NCBI GenBank assembly: GCA_030998015.1 | Contig: JARWMV010000234.1 | Location: 930,001-994,000 of the forward strand | From: Ceratorhiza oryzae-sativae | Lineage: Eukaryota; Basidiomycota; Agaricomycetes; Cantharellales; Ceratobasidiaceae | Length of the DNA: 64,000 nt | Direction: 5' to 3' | Part shown: piece by piece, positions 1 to 11,223 of the stretch | Numbering within the stretch: the first letter of the stretch is position 1 | Layout of the letters: every line of letters starts with the position of its first letter | The notes under the pieces: model-generated | The model's database searches: none | Told to the model about the DNA's origin: nothing | Seen by the model: only the letters and a program-made list of their open reading frames with translations | Position numbers and translations under genes: made by a program

Positions 1-1478
1 AAGGGCCAGCTGCGGGACTTTGGGAAGTACCCAAGATAAAACGGAAGCTATTTGTCTCTGCTCGACAAAAATCATTGCGCTGAAATCAGCTCCGCTGTTG
101 GCTTCCAGAACCTGAACGAGCTTGAAGAGCTTGTGTGTGAACCACGATTTCATTCGAGGGAGGTCCAAAGAATCCGCCAACCGGTCTATGCGATCGCTAT
201 GGTGGTTGTATGCGTTATCTAAATCCGACCAAGATTGAGTGGGCGGAGGCTTTACTACCTCGATGTCCTCCATGTCTGTATCGGAATCGACGTCTGCTTC
301 AGACGCCATCAAGGCTTTGATCATGGCCCGCTTCAGGAAAAGGAGGATAAAGTAGTCCGCGCATAAAGGCCCAAGTTCCTCTCGCACGTGGTAAAACCGT
401 GTTCGCAAGTCTCGAACATCGTCGTAATCAGGAAGCACCAGGTCCTGGAACTGCTCAAATACTACCCACATGGTAGGTGACGGGTAGTTGGGGTATTCTC
501 GCGGCCCAGGGGCATACCTGAGCAGAAACTCGTTGGGCCGAGGAGCATTTAAAGCAAGTTCGAGAGTGTTATCGCGTACAGCTAACACTCTGGCATCCAT
601 GCACTCTTGGAGCTGACTGTATAGGCCGTGTAAGTACTGCTATCTATAATACGACTTGGGGCTTACGCTAGAGACTGAGTGGGGTTTCGAATGTTATAAA
701 TAGGACTAGCTGTCATGCCGAATATGCGTGGTCGGTCTTGTGGTGGGCAATAGAAATAGTGAGTCTTCATGATTTGGGCGTAAACATGCTTCTTGTTGCA
801 ATGATGTGCTTCGTCGAATATGATTAGGCAAACCTAAGGCAAGGCGTTAATACTTCTTCCAGTGTATGCTCGTTTACATACTTTACTTATGTGCCAATGG
901 GCATGTGATAATAGGTCGTGAAACACTTGAGCTGTCATGACCATGACATCCGATTCGACAAATGCTTGCGCCCAGCGTTCCCGGTTCCACAAATCGACGC
1001 CCATCGCCCCATAGAATTTCTAAAATCCAATCAGTTTGAAAAGGCCATTTTGCGCCTATCGCTCAAACGCACATTCACGCGAAGCGGTAGCTGCGACTTT
1101 AAGAAATCCGCCTGTTGCTCTACAAGTGGCACAGACGACACCAGAAACACCGCGACCTAGCTCAACTCGAATCAGACTCGGTTGGAAATCGACGTCTCAT
1201 AATCCGGCTCGACTCGCCTTTCTCGGTTTCGCGTCGGCAGGTATCGCCGCTAAAATGTGCCGAAGCAGCATGACGGCGATTTGTGTCTTGCCACTCCCGG
1301 TATCCATCGCACATATCTTTCGAACACTTGGTCTTCAGGGTTGAATACTTTCCAGATTAGGAAAATGACATACCACATTGTGTCGTACAGCATGATTGAA
1401 GATCTCTTGCTGATACAGGCGAGGGATAAGCTCCCCGGGCGCCGGAGAGGGCGTTGTTGGTGGAGCCGCGTTTGCCAT
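1..1478 (-). CDS. Dicer-like ribonuclease, N-terminal helicase part (3' part off window)
   Basis: Dicer cuts double-stranded RNA into small RNAs for RNA silencing. Only the N-terminal helicase half is here. Hand-spliced exons are 1374-1478, 1218-1316, 1073-1156, 882-1019, 667-833 and 1-616. In order they encode a Q-motif-like start (RLYQQEIF), Walker A (AMDTGSGKT), a motif Ia region ([13 protein letters not shown]), the DEAH box ([13 protein letters not shown]) and motif III (FGMTASP). A spacer follows, and the second helicase lobe opens with [15 protein letters not shown], the position of the usual FVE/R motif. DEAH followed by His-Cys is typical of fungal Dicers. The start is [10 protein letters not shown] at 1478; upstream in-frame codons exist but look like leader. 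The intron between 1217 and 1157 appears to use a GC donor. The Dicer-dimerisation, PAZ and RNase III domains would lie beyond position 1, so completeness cannot be judged. The family call is firm; the paralogue number is not. Confidence 0.9.
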
Positions 1479-2216
1479 TGTCGGGGTTTCAATGCCCGAT
1501 GCAGCTAAGGCGAGAGAGGATGGGTTGACGTGGCTCGAGGGCTCGCGGGGGTATTTCACAGCTGAGAAACGTGCCACCCGGTGGATCCGACCGGAAGCTT
1601 TCAAGGTTGTATCCGATCGGAACGCATGTGGAAGACACGCGCGACCGCCACTCACCGCCCACCGTTCGCCAATCGGGTACGGCGCATGCTCGGTAATCTA
1701 GTGGTCCAAGACTGCTTGGGTTTGACACTTCTACCATTCATCGAGAGTTGTTTCGATGAGAACTCGTTGGGCAAATGATTGGCAGTTGGGTGCATAAGAT
1801 TTGATGGGTGTTTCTTGCACTGTCAGCACGGATGTTGGTCAGTTGAACGCAAATCGGATTGGCGCTCATCAACCAATCTCAAGGGTATCTCCGAACACAC
1901 ATTGAATTTGTTCAAGGCCGTTGCGCGAGGCTGAGCAAAGAGCTAAGACCAAAGGGACGATATGCCTATCTCGTCTCCCTTGATTTTCGTAATTACAGAC
2001 TACAAAACGCGAACGTCTAGCTTTGCAGAATTACCTTGTGATGGCAACTTGCAGGTGCGTGGCAAGCTGTCACATGGATTGTTTCTTACAAGTTTGGTAT
2101 TGTTAGTTCATGCATACACTTGCACTTTTTGCCGTGGTCAGGCTGCCGCCCAGACATGTGGTATACCAACATTGTCGTATATTACAGTACATTCAACCCA
2201 ACGTATTTACATTTGT
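1479..2216. other. Intergenic, Dicer promoter side
   Basis: No gene is supported. The right part is the 3' flank of the hypothetical gene ending at 2217; the left part should hold the Dicer promoter and 5' UTR. Open frames here are short and show no family similarity. Confidence 0.5.
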
Positions 2217-3586
2217 TCAAAACCGGTGAGAAACATCAGACCACGTAGCAGTATCAAAATCAGAGTCGGACCCAATCTCAGAAAACAGATCATGGTCAAC
2301 GGATATCGTGCCGTCCTGTTGGACAAACGAGTGAAAGTACGAGTCGTTGTCGGACACAGCAAACTCTGTAAACGGAGACGACGGACGGGTCGGGCTAGGA
2401 GACGCCGACACGGAATCAAACCGATCCAACACGCGAGCAGAGAAATCGAGCGTGGGCAGAACAAGAGTGACCTGAGAGTCTTCAACCGGCGGGTGCATCA
2501 TCGACTCTCGGAGCATGTTCCATTCGTCCACGACTAGTGCGGCATCACGCTCAACGGGCAGGTTGGAGCGTTCTTCGATCGTGCACCAGCCTTCGCCTGC
2601 GTGCCCCAACATTTTCTTGACATCGGCTGCAGACCACCCGTCAAACCTGACTTGCACGACATCCGCGACCCCGGATCCGGCGTCATAAGTTGTGCTCGAC
2701 GCCCCGCGTTTCCACACGTCTGCGTGAGTCAATCGGTCGAATAGGGAGTCGACGCGAAGGCGATGGTCTTGATACGACGATATCGTCGGGACAAACGACA
2801 TCAGATCGAGAGGGGAAGCGTCCTCATGAGGTTCAGGAAGAGGAGAACGAGTAGTCGAAGGCTGGAGGGGAATAGTAAGGAATGTGACAGTGCTCGAGGC
2901 AGCGGCGGGGAAGTAGTGCGCAAACTCGGACTCGATGTCGGAAACAATGCTGGCCTCAAGAGAAGGTGTCAAGTTGACTGGAGCCAGAGCCTTGCGGCGG
3001 GGTGTCTGGGCCTTTCTCTTGGTAGGGCGTCCAGCGAGACGCTTGGCCTTGGATTTGCGGACACGAGGGTCGAGATCGAGCTCAGTAGCAGATCGAACGA
3101 AGATCGGTACATTTTCCACGAGGTGCTGGAAGACCGGGCGAGAGGAAAAGCTGGATCGAACATGTTAGCACCGATAAATCCAGGCGATGATATACACGTA
3201 CTTGCGTGCGGCCCCAAGCCCGACATCGGCAACAGTGCGGGGCACAGGCGCTACCCGAGGCAGACGAGGCGCAGCTAGCGGACGATTGACTGCGAGCCTT
3301 GCTGGCAATGAGAGGCGCTGGGAGATGCTGGGAGAATGGCCAATGTGTATCGAGCGTGATTGTTGTGCAAACCTGCCAGTCGCTGGCGCCTCGAACGTGG
3401 CGGCGATGCGACCGGGCAAGTTGCGAATGAGCTCGACGGCATTGAGATTGTACGTTGGAAATTGGATCTTTAAACGAGCTCCTCGCGCCGCTCCTCCGGG
3501 CAGCGGAAACCGCGGCCCTAGTCGCCAGGTTAGCACAGAAGATCGGCTATTCACGCGAAAAGCGTACCGAAGAGCAGGCGGGACAT
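2217..3586 (-). CDS. Hypothetical protein, three exons
   Basis: I do not recognise a family. Three exons join in phase: 3568-3586 (MSRLLFG), 3202-3517 and 2217-3150, giving about 420 residues. The first third is rich in Arg, Pro and Ala and could be a mitochondrial or disordered leader. The middle has a basic stretch (RKSKAKRLAGRPTKRK) resembling a nuclear localisation signal or AT-hook. The C-terminal third is acidic and Ser-rich (SDNDSYFHSF, EIGSDSDFDTATW). The segment DGWSAADVKKMLGHAGEGW could be a small folded domain. The start at 3586 lies 232 bp from the oppositely oriented oxidoreductase at 3819, so the two probably share a promoter region. Continuous reading through standard GT-AG introns makes it a real gene; function is unknown. 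Confidence 0.6.
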
Positions 3587-3818
3587 TGCATGCAAGCCCT
3601 TGTGGGCTATCATGGCGGTAAGGGAACGACCAAAAGACTCAGTGGTGGTGGTTGAGAAGCTGGGCCGATGGAGCTCCGCACGATTGGTTATATATGAGCC
3701 GGGTGGCTGTGGGGCCTGCGCCGCGTCACCCAAGCAGCCGGCCGGCCGATCGCTGCCCAGGACCCTGAGTCCGATGCACAAGCGCTGACTCGCCTTGACC
3801 AATCCACCACCGGCAACA

Positions 3819-5177
3819 ATGACGTCTGTTCCCGACACTCAGAAGGGCTGGCGAGTCGTCAACCGAGGCCCGCCCTCCAAGGCTCTTGCACTGCAGACAT
3901 TTGCCGTTCCAAAGCCCAAGGATGGAGAAGTGTTGGTCAAGATAGAGGTGAGAACCCACAATGACGCACTGGTTTCACATGGCTTATCGTCGGCACCGCA
4001 GGCAGCAGCTCTGAATCCCGTGTAAGCCCTTGGGACGCGGTTACGACATGGGTTTATGACATACCAATCTAGAGGATACAAGCTCATGACAATTTTGCCC
4101 AACCTGTTCGCACGCAGACCCCACGGAGCCGAGCACGACTTTACCGGCACGATAGTCAATCCTGGATCGTCGAGCTACAAAGTTGGGGATGCAGTCTTTG
4201 GGTTTATTCCCGTTCGTGAGTGCGATAACTTGACCAGACGCCAACAAGACGCCAACCCATATTGTGCAGCTGCCCAAATGAAGAGCGGACAAGGCGCACT
4301 CTCCCAATACATCGCGATTCCGACAGACCTAATCGCGCTGCGACCTCCTTCACTCGTTGCAACCCAGGCTGCCGGCATCGCACTTGCTGGAGTCACCGCG
4401 AACCAAGCACTCACCAAGATACTCCAGATCGAGAGCGGGCAGCACATTCTTATCACCGGAGGCTCGTCCAGCGTTGGGAGCTTTGCCATTCAAATCGCCA
4501 AGGCGCATGGTTGCACGGTCACGAGCACATGTTCTGCCAGCAACGTCGAGCTGTCAAGGGCTTGGGCGCAGACGAGGTGCGTTGTCAAGGCTTTGGACGG
4601 GATGGGTTCAGCGTGATAACCGTACCTCGCAGGTGATTGACTATACCATTCATACCCCACACGAGTACTTTGCTTCCAATCCTCCTACACCAAAGTTCCA
4701 CGGGATACTCGACTGCATTGGCAACACGCCAGCTCTTCTTGCGTAGCCCTGCATACCTAGCGCCCAACGCAAAATTTGCGTCGGTCGGGTTGGATTTCAG
4801 TAAACTCGGAGACATCCCAGTCATGCTTTGGGGGCTCATCAGACGAGCCTTTGGCCTCGTTGGCTCGGAGGAGTACCTAGGCACCATCAGTGAGTGCACC
4901 GGGGTTGTGCCGTTAGCCAATGAGAAATGACCATTTTGCAGAACCATCATGCATACCAGCGACAAGAAGACTGACTTGGACGCCCTCGCTGAACTCGTAA
5001 CAAGGGTACGTGTCGCATGCTCAACTGAATAGGTCGGTCCGTGTAAACTTACCGGTTCTCCGCAGGCCAACTCAAACCACTCGTCGATTCTGTTTACTCC
5101 TTTGATGACGTGCTTGCCGCTTACGATCGGATTTTGACCCACCGAGCCAAGGGCAAGGTTGTTGTCACCATTGACTA
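3819..5177 (+). pseudogene. Zinc-type MDR/quinone oxidoreductase-like gene with frame breaks
   Basis: Medium-chain dehydrogenase/reductase family, related to fungal enoyl reductase-like and quinone oxidoreductases, which reduce C=C or quinone substrates with NAD(P)H. Exons start at 3819-3947, 4002-4021 and 4073 onward. The N-terminal GroES-like domain contains EVLVKIE, NPVGYKLM and AEHDFTG. The Rossmann nucleotide-binding motif is HILITGGSSSVGSFAIQIAK. The C-terminal end has LDALAELV and LKPLVDSVYSFDDVLAAYD, then KGKVVVTID and stop. The family pattern continues across the gene but the frame slips by one base near 4551 (VEL to VKGLGADE), near 4736 (NTPALL to RSPAYL), and at the introns near 4890-4942 and 5010-5066. 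Each needs one extra base. This is either a decaying gene or, more likely given other genes here, sequence error. I see no zinc-ligand set, as in zinc-free family members. Substrate unknown. Confidence 0.75.
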
Positions 5178-5540
5178 ATTTCTTCTGTCCATTTCTAGTT
5201 TGGGTCTGGGTTTAAAAGGTCTAATGTATCTAACCTCGTTTTATATTTCCTCTTCTGGAGCACTTCTATACTGGCACACGCCAGAATTTTAAGGCACACT
5301 CGTGTATCAAGCATCATCTTCTTGACGAATGTGGGCTCTGCCCCTAAACTATACAAGACTACGCATACATCCACATTAAGGCGGCTCCACAAAAATAGCA
5401 CACCCATTCAAACAGCATTTAGACGTAAGAAGGCGGAAGAGAGGTATTACAACACGAGTGTTCTGAAACGTCCACACGACCATTCAACGAAAGAAAAGAG
5501 AAAAGGATCCAATGAAATCGAAACAAATCTCCGAACGAAA
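5178..5540. other. Convergent 3' intergenic
   Basis: Short AT-richer stretch between two converging genes, presumably both 3' UTRs and polyadenylation regions. Nothing else seen. Confidence 0.5.
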
Positions 5541-6496
5541 TCACAAACGACGGGAACTCGAGCGGCGCCTGGCCATTTCATCCTCTGCCCATTGCTTCGC
5601 GCCCAACACACCGGCGACCAACCCGTTTGCACGAAATAAGCCTTCATCACCCACGAGCACTCGAACGGTTCCCTCGCCTGCGGAAACGTGCACGAAATCA
5701 GGGAACCGGGAAGATTTGTAGTCTACGGCTTCTGCAGAGCTCGTCGAATACTCGACCATGGATCCACTGGGCCCAACGGTGGTGTCCGTGGGCCGGACAA
5801 GAGCCGAGTGGCGTCTGCCGAAAACGAGACGGAACCTGGCAAACTCGCCACGATCTTGCCTGAAAAATCGGCAGGTATTCGGATGATCAAATCGCCGCCA
5901 AGCGTCCGCGCGGTGAGGCGAAATCGTTGGGAACCATGCGAGCCTGTAGAAACGCAAAGCACCGCTTGTGAGTCTTCGGGAGTTTCTGACGATGGCCACA
6001 TGCGGTTCGGAGTTGTGCTAACCATTTCAATAATCCCTTCGCCGTATTCGGTCACGATCTCTATTAACGGATGGGTCCAGCCGCGACCGGTTATCTGGAT
6101 GCGGGCTTCAAGTGCAGCCTTTCCGCGAGTTTCGAGCTGGAGATCGGAACCCTGGCCACAGAGCACTTTGAGCGCCTTGGGAGGCTGCGCAGGAGCCGAC
6201 TTGGATGGGCTGCCACTCGTGTCGAGCTCCCAGCGTCCGCGCAGCGGCTGACCTGGAGGAGCAGTCACATGGGTGTCTCGCCGCAACGGACGCCTGCCGT
6301 CAGGAGAGCACTATTCAAAAGGCAAAAGTTTATCTCGAGATTTAGAGTCTACGAGGGGTGTGTGTGTGGGACTCACATCAGCCTCGTATCTGTGCGGATA
6401 GGATTTGCATCTTGGGCAGGCAGGATAATGGTCACCGGGCGGAGACCCGGACGACGCTGAATAAAGGGTGCTCGATGACGAACCAGAGCTGTATGA
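5541..6496 (-). CDS. DUF7330-type protein no. 1, 5' exon unresolved
   Basis: Member of a family of unknown function common in Agaricomycetes, here called DUF7330. An upstream exon (up to 6496) reads YSSGSSSSTLYSASSG, then PACPRCKSYPHRYEAD, splicing in phase (GTGAGT donor) to CSPDGRRPLRRDTHV. The core has GRWELDTSG, a repeat-like beta pattern (LQLETRGKAALEARIQI), RFRLTARTLGGDLIIRIPAD and FSGKI, then SVSFSADATRLLSG. The C-terminal part (VDYKSSRFPDFVHVSAG, then GTVRVLVGDEGLF) lies in the next frame: a one-base slip occurs between about 5757 and 5800. The start codon was not found; an earlier exon may lie at 6500-6810. A Cys pair (CPRC) precedes the core. Repeating Ser/Gly-x-Gly beta strands suggest a solenoid, but that is inference. 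Two paralogues sit at 25.3 and 26.9 kb. Confidence 0.65.
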
Positions 6497-7352
6497 CTAG
6501 TTTGGCAAACGAGGTTAGACCTGAGCAAGCGCGAGGTAACACGCCCGGCTCACGCTCAAGCTCGGCTGGCTGCCAGATGCAAACGCGGCGCCATTTGGAC
6601 GGTACACGCCAGGCCATGAGAACTCAGCACGGATTCGCGAAGCAAGCGCAGATGGCGATAGGAGGTCGCAGAAGGGTGAGAGCCAGGCCAGCTGAGATGA
6701 TCGTCAAGGGGGATGCACGGGGGCTGCGCTGGCTGGGCACGAGAATAATAAGCCCGCGCGACAGGCACAGGAAAAACAACATTCGGCAGTAGGTATATTC
6801 CGACTAGCATGGAATCCTTTGAGCCAGCGGTGGACTGGATTAGCCCGGTTGGCTACCTTTGTGGGTGTGCTATTGTTCCGCGCTTGGTGGCGGGGACATG
6901 GCAACACCGAGTGACGCGGCTGAGTCAGCATGATCGCCCGCATGGCGCGTCTCCAGCCCGGCCCAACGCCATCTGGGCGCGTGCGGCCGGGGCGGTATCG
7001 GCCCCGCCGTGCCTGCGGGTCCAGCAGCGTGCCCCACCCGCACGGACCCCATTCAATGAGCCCCCCTCGACATGCGCCGGAGCGTAGGCCTGTTTGGCCA
7101 CGTTAGAGGCCCCATTTGTCACAAATTAGGCTTTAAGGATGCCATGACGTCTTTAAGTTTGCCGACTTTCTCTCTTCATGTTCACCACCACGTCGCAGGC
7201 AGGCACCGTGTAGGTATGCCCTGCAACCTACTCCCGACGGAGTACTAAAAGTCTTGTGCGCACCCCGAACTCGCTCTCACCTGCAACCCGTTCATTCGCT
7301 TATCGCCTGCTCCTCATTCTCTCGCTCCCGACGCTCCACCCCCAGTGTTGCG
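6497..7352. other. Divergent intergenic; possible missing 5' exon of DUF7330 no. 1
   Basis: An open stretch on the minus strand at 6556-6810 could hold the first exon of DUF7330 no. 1, but no splice join was convincing. The rest (6810-7352) is GC-rich and shows no gene; it should contain the promoter of the gene starting at 7353. Confidence 0.4.
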
Positions 7353-8129
7353 ATGAATGGTCGCATCCGGGTAGCCTACCAGCGAATATTCGGCCAGTTT
7401 GGACTCTTGGACAACTTGTACTACACCATATCCGACCCGTTTCGAAGGATATCAAGGTGCGCCGAGGGCAAACAGCGAGCATCTTACCATGCTTTTTGTC
7501 TGATCTGTCGTAATCGTGATTTGCTCAGAGCGCACCGCCCGTTCAGCATCGCGTTCAATCTCATATGGCCACTTCACCATTTCCACTACCCGCTCCCACC
7601 TTCTCCCCTCCCACTCGAGATCCTAGCTCAACCCGAGATCGGGTTGGAGTACTTGTATCGTGATGGGCACTATCACCAACTGCGCTCGATTTGGTTGTTC
7701 ACAATCCGCGACACCCCGCTTCGCTCGCTGTACCGTCTATGTGTGTCCATATGCGCCCAGGAGCTCGACGAAATCAGGCTCGAGTCGGCGTACTTTTGGC
7801 GGCACAGCGACTGGTCGATATCCGATATCCCAGATCCAAAAGACCCGGACCCGGTCCGGTACGCCGTGCTCGCGTCGCTGGTCGAGGAGCTCGTAGCCGC
7901 ATTCAATGAAAAGATCGAAAACGGACTTCGTCGCGGGATGGAGCTGTACGAGATCGACTATCGTGCTCTCGCACAGGAAGAAAACAAACCGCTGGAATCG
8001 TGTCCCGTATGGGCGTTGCAGGCGCCAGGGCTCGAACACCAGGTCAATTTTGGACGGGATCGCAGCAGGAATATGTCGCCCTGGCGAAGAAATATCCTTG
8101 CAGATGCGAACCAGTTGCGCAATTACTAG
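7353..8129 (+). CDS. Hypothetical protein
   Basis: Not recognised. The reading frame is open from 7254; I chose MNGRIRVAYQRIFG at 7353 because the preceding residues look like leader sequence. A likely 70 nt GT-AG intron at about 7460-7529 joins DPFRRISR to AHRPFSIAFN; the intron happens to be open, so it could be retained. The protein is about 235 residues, rich in aromatic and Leu residues, with LPPSPLPLEILAQPEIGLEY, a helical segment (RSLYRLCVSICAQEL) and an acidic-aromatic part (YFWRHSDWSISDIPDPKD). A further helix (YAVLASLVEELVAAFNEKI) precedes a basic tail. No signal peptide or clear membrane segment. Stop at 8127-8129, only 85 bp from the converging gene. Likely a lineage-restricted cytosolic protein. 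Confidence 0.6.
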   Translation: MNGRIRVAYQRIFGQFGLLDNLYYTISDPFRRISRCAEGKQRASYHAFCLICRNRDLLRAHRPFSIAFNLIWPLHHFHYPLPPSPLPLEILAQPEIGLEYLYRDGHYHQLRSIWLFTIRDTPLRSLYRLCVSICAQELDEIRLESAYFWRHSDWSISDIPDPKDPDPVRYAVLASLVEELVAAFNEKIENGLRRGMELYEIDYRALAQEENKPLESCPVWALQAPGLEHQVNFGRDRSRNMSPWRRNILADANQLRNY

Positions 8130-8214
8130 TGTTTTTGGGGTTTTATGTTAGATGCTCGTCTATGTGTACAACATAATAATACTGTCCGCGGCTCCGATAC
8201 CCATAATTAGCCCG

Positions 8215-8950
8215 TCAAACAAACGCTAATGCCCCAAAGAGATCGTGAAATGCGTCATTGACTTCGTCAAACGTTCCGTCCTGGATGTTCCTGGTATATT
8301 TATACCAGCCCCTCACGCCATCCTTCTTGATGTTCGTAAGGCCTTCCCGCTCCATGATGACCTTGGCCAAATAGACGATATCCGACAACTGGGCGTCGCG
8401 CACAGGACCCAGGGCCAGCATCTCGACTCGCACCAGCTTCTGGACGAGCTGATACCTCCAATCGGCGGCGTAGACCATGATCTGATCAGAAGCGTAGAGT
8501 GTCACCCCCTGGGAAACAGCGTTTTCGTAAAAATTGAGGTGCGTGTTGGCAGTATCGATAAAGACAGACATGTTCGAGTTTAGCCAGTACGGGTCGTAGT
8601 CCAGGCGTTTGGCGACGGCACGGCCGGCCTCGCTGACGATGTAGTTGGTCTCACGATCAGGCGCCCAAAAGTCGACATCTTTCGTGGTCTTGCGGTTCCG
8701 AAAGAGGAGCGTGCTGATGGCACCGCCCGCGACAACGATGACGACAGGCAGACCCTTGACCTGCGGCGGATTGTTCTTGAGATGAGCGGCGATGAGTTCG
8801 AAGCCTGACGATGACGACGATGAGGGCGCGTGAATACGTAACGGACGATCAGCGTGGGGGGACAGAGAGACACCGGACGATGAGCTGAAACATACCGAGA
8901 CTGATCTCGTGTGCTGCGAATTCACTTTTGGGCTTACCCGACCACGACAT
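8215..8950 (-). CDS. Nucleotidyltransferase-fold protein
   Basis: Two exons. The first encodes MSWSGKPKSEFAAHEISLG (start 8950) and splices in phase to FELIAAHLKNNPPQVKG. The following segment VVIVVAGGAISTLLFRNRK, then TTKDVDFWAP, has the Gly-Gly-x-[Ser] turn and Asp-x-Asp pair of the DNA polymerase beta-like nucleotidyltransferase superfamily. The spacing resembles stand-alone AbiEii/DUF6036-type enzymes that transfer a nucleotide to a protein or RNA. About 225 residues. The C-terminal half is helical (WRYQLVQKLVRVEMLALG, LSDIVYLAKVIMEREG). Substrate and biology are unknown, and catalytic activity is inferred only from the motif. The intron around 8805-8880 contains a short GAC/GAT repeat. 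The stop is close to the 3' end of the plus-strand gene at 8129. Confidence 0.6.
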
Positions 8951-9415
8951 CCAATGCGTCCTGTCAGGCAGCCCGGCCGCAGGGTGGGCGAGTAGCGTGG
9001 CCACTGCTCGGCGACGGGTGGCATGCGCTCGCTCGGCCACGAATGGCGTCGATGCGTGGGGATCTGGCGCGGCGGTCAGCGGTGAGCACGTCGTAGGTCG
9101 CAGCGCCAACAGACCTCGTAGCGGCGTGGGTGTGGTTGCAGGGTACTCGTGGAGGCATTGGCTTTGTTCGCGCGCAGCTATAATCCTTCCCCGTCCGGTC
9201 TGGATCCCGGCCTAGACCTGGCTCACTCAAAAACCCAATTCAGCCTCGGCACGGACTGCTCTGTTCACCCGCCGAGCCGTGTCAAATTCGTATCTGGGGC
9301 CCTTTATGTAATCAGCCCCCCTCGAGTCTGTGAAAGCGTATAAATTATGAAGCCAACGCCCAGTGTAAAAAAAAGAAAAGCACAAGATAGAAAGCAACAC
9401 ATAGCCTCGGTCGAG
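8951..9415. other. Intergenic
   Basis: 5' flank of the nucleotidyltransferase-fold gene and 3' flank of the next gene. No gene or structured RNA seen. Confidence 0.5.
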
Positions 9416-10977
9416 TCACAGGTCAAAGTCGAACTTGGTCCCCCCGCTGTGTGGCGAGAGTGCCACGTTCCTCAATAGCGGGTCAAGTGACGACAGCTCG
9501 TCTCGGATCGCATCTCGGGCAATGGTGTTCAGCTCTTCTAGCAAGATCGACAGTATTTTCTAATCGATCCGACAATGAGTCTGGGGTTCGCACGTGCAAT
9601 ACCCAACCTTACCTTGACCTTGGCATCAATCTTCATGACCATGTCCATTTGAGCCATCGTCCATTGCATGGCTGGCTCTGCATGGTGCCCACCCGCGCCC
9701 ACACCAACATGCCCGGCTCCAACCCCCATACCCGCCCCAAAGTCCCTTCCTGGCCCTGCATTCAATAGGCTCCACAGATCAGATCCGTGGATCCCGCCGA
9801 CAATCCCACAGATCCCAGGGGCATTGATAAATGATGGTCCAGAATTCGCGTCGGGTGGCGGAGAAGGGTGGGGAAGAAAGCTAAAGGGTGTTGGGGCAGT
9901 TGCGTTAGGGTTTGAACCGAGCAGGAAAGCGAGTTTGTGGTAAAGCGCGATGAAAATGTCGCAGAGCGTTGGCAGAACTTGGAAATAGTCCAGCAAGAAC
10001 GGCTAGCGTCATGTCAGAATCGACTAGTCTGTTGACTTGGGCTGAGATAATCACCAGAGAGGGGAACAATAAATAAGAGTGCTCGTTGCCCGAATCACTT
10101 GGGGCCATGTCTATGCCAGTAGTACCTGCGCGACGGGGCACCCTGCCCCCACGAAACAGATTTCGCTACGTTGAATTAATCAAGGTGAAACACATAAAGG
10201 TGTGAGACAAGCGTACCATCTTGCCTCGCGTCTCAGAGTCTACTAGCCCCATCATCATACTCACACCCGCCTTCTCTGCGCCTGACCCAATGAATTGATC
10301 AAATTCCGCTAGTGTTCCGAGAAGCGATCGAAGAAAGTCGGACGGGGTGGGTGGGTTTGTAATTTGGGTCGTCTGAACTTCGAACAACGCAGACAACGAC
10401 ATTGACAGTAGCGTAAACCGGTATGTACTGAGGCAGAGTTAGTGCGGTTGATGTTGCGTGCAGTAAGGATAGTACCGTTTTCGCTTGTTGGCATTGTTCA
10501 GCACCTTTTCCAGGTCTTGCCGTGAGAGCTGGATGGTGTTGAACCAAAAATCGTGTCTGTTTTATGGACCTGTCAATACTCGAGGTAGATCAGGGGTCTA
10601 TGGGCGCACCCTTCATGACAGCTCTTGAGCATCGTAAACACTTGCAACCTCCTATGAACGATGTGTTGCAGCGACTCTACACCCATTCCAGGACCAAGCG
10701 CTGGCGTGGGAGGGATAGGTGCCGCAGACAACAGCCCCGCCGAGCTCGAGACTGTTCCCACTCCCCCCGACGCGTCGGAAAAGATCGACTCCTTGTCCCA
10801 ATCTGGCAGAGCCGGGGCTGGGTCGCGTATTGGCGGGCTAGCAGGCGACGTAGAGACCTTGTTCGAGTTGGTCAACAAGTTTGATGCAGAGGATTTTCGA
10901 CGCATTGTGGGCGCACGGGTGAGGGTGGACGCGCCGGGGGCAACAGCAGACTCGAGAGAACCGTCCATTGCGGTCAT
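9416..10977 (-). CDS. Conserved hypothetical fungal protein
   Basis: A multi-exon gene; the protein is about 400 residues. The start is MTAMDGSLESAVAPG at 10977, and the C-terminus reads LSSLDPLLRNVALSPHSGG then TKFDFDL and stop. The N-terminal 70 residues are low-complexity (Ser, Pro, Ala) with an RRKSSAS site that looks phosphorylatable. The folded part follows: HRRLQVFTMLKSCHEG, then HDFWFNTIQLSRQDLEKVL, then LLSMSLSALFEVQT, FLRSLLGTLAEFDQFIGSG and FLLDYFQVLPTLCDIFIALY. These are amphipathic helices without clear membrane spans. A disordered Gly/His/Pro insert separates this from a last helix (VKKILSILLEELNTIARDAI). Length and helical layout suggest a conserved eukaryotic scaffold, but I cannot name it. 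Confidence 0.6.
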
Positions 10978-11223
10978 CGGAACGCCCAAACTTTAAGGAA
11001 TAGGTTCGATTCACAGGGGGGTTATGCAATCAGAGATTCATTCAGGTCTCAAGCCATACAGTGGGTGGGCTGCGCTAGTTTCAGGCCCCTCCGCTAAGCT
11101 GCTGGAGACGCGAAGTGAAGCGAGTGTGTGGTGAGTTCGAGTAAGCGCCGGGCTGTTAGCGTTCCGCAGATATCCGGATGAAACTAACCCTCGTCCATCC
11201 TCCGACCACGATCGAGCTCAGCC

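Noticed and set aside
2763..3621. Plus-strand frames over the hypothetical gene at 2217-3586
   Set aside because: Arg-rich shadows of the minus-strand exons without splice continuity.
4500..5177. Programmed frameshifting in the MDR gene
   Set aside because: Slips lack slippery heptamers and occur in unrelated genes too, so error or decay is simpler.
11001..11018. GGTTCGATTC run resembling a tRNA T-arm
   Set aside because: No acceptor stem, anticodon arm or D-arm around it; just upstream of a gene start.
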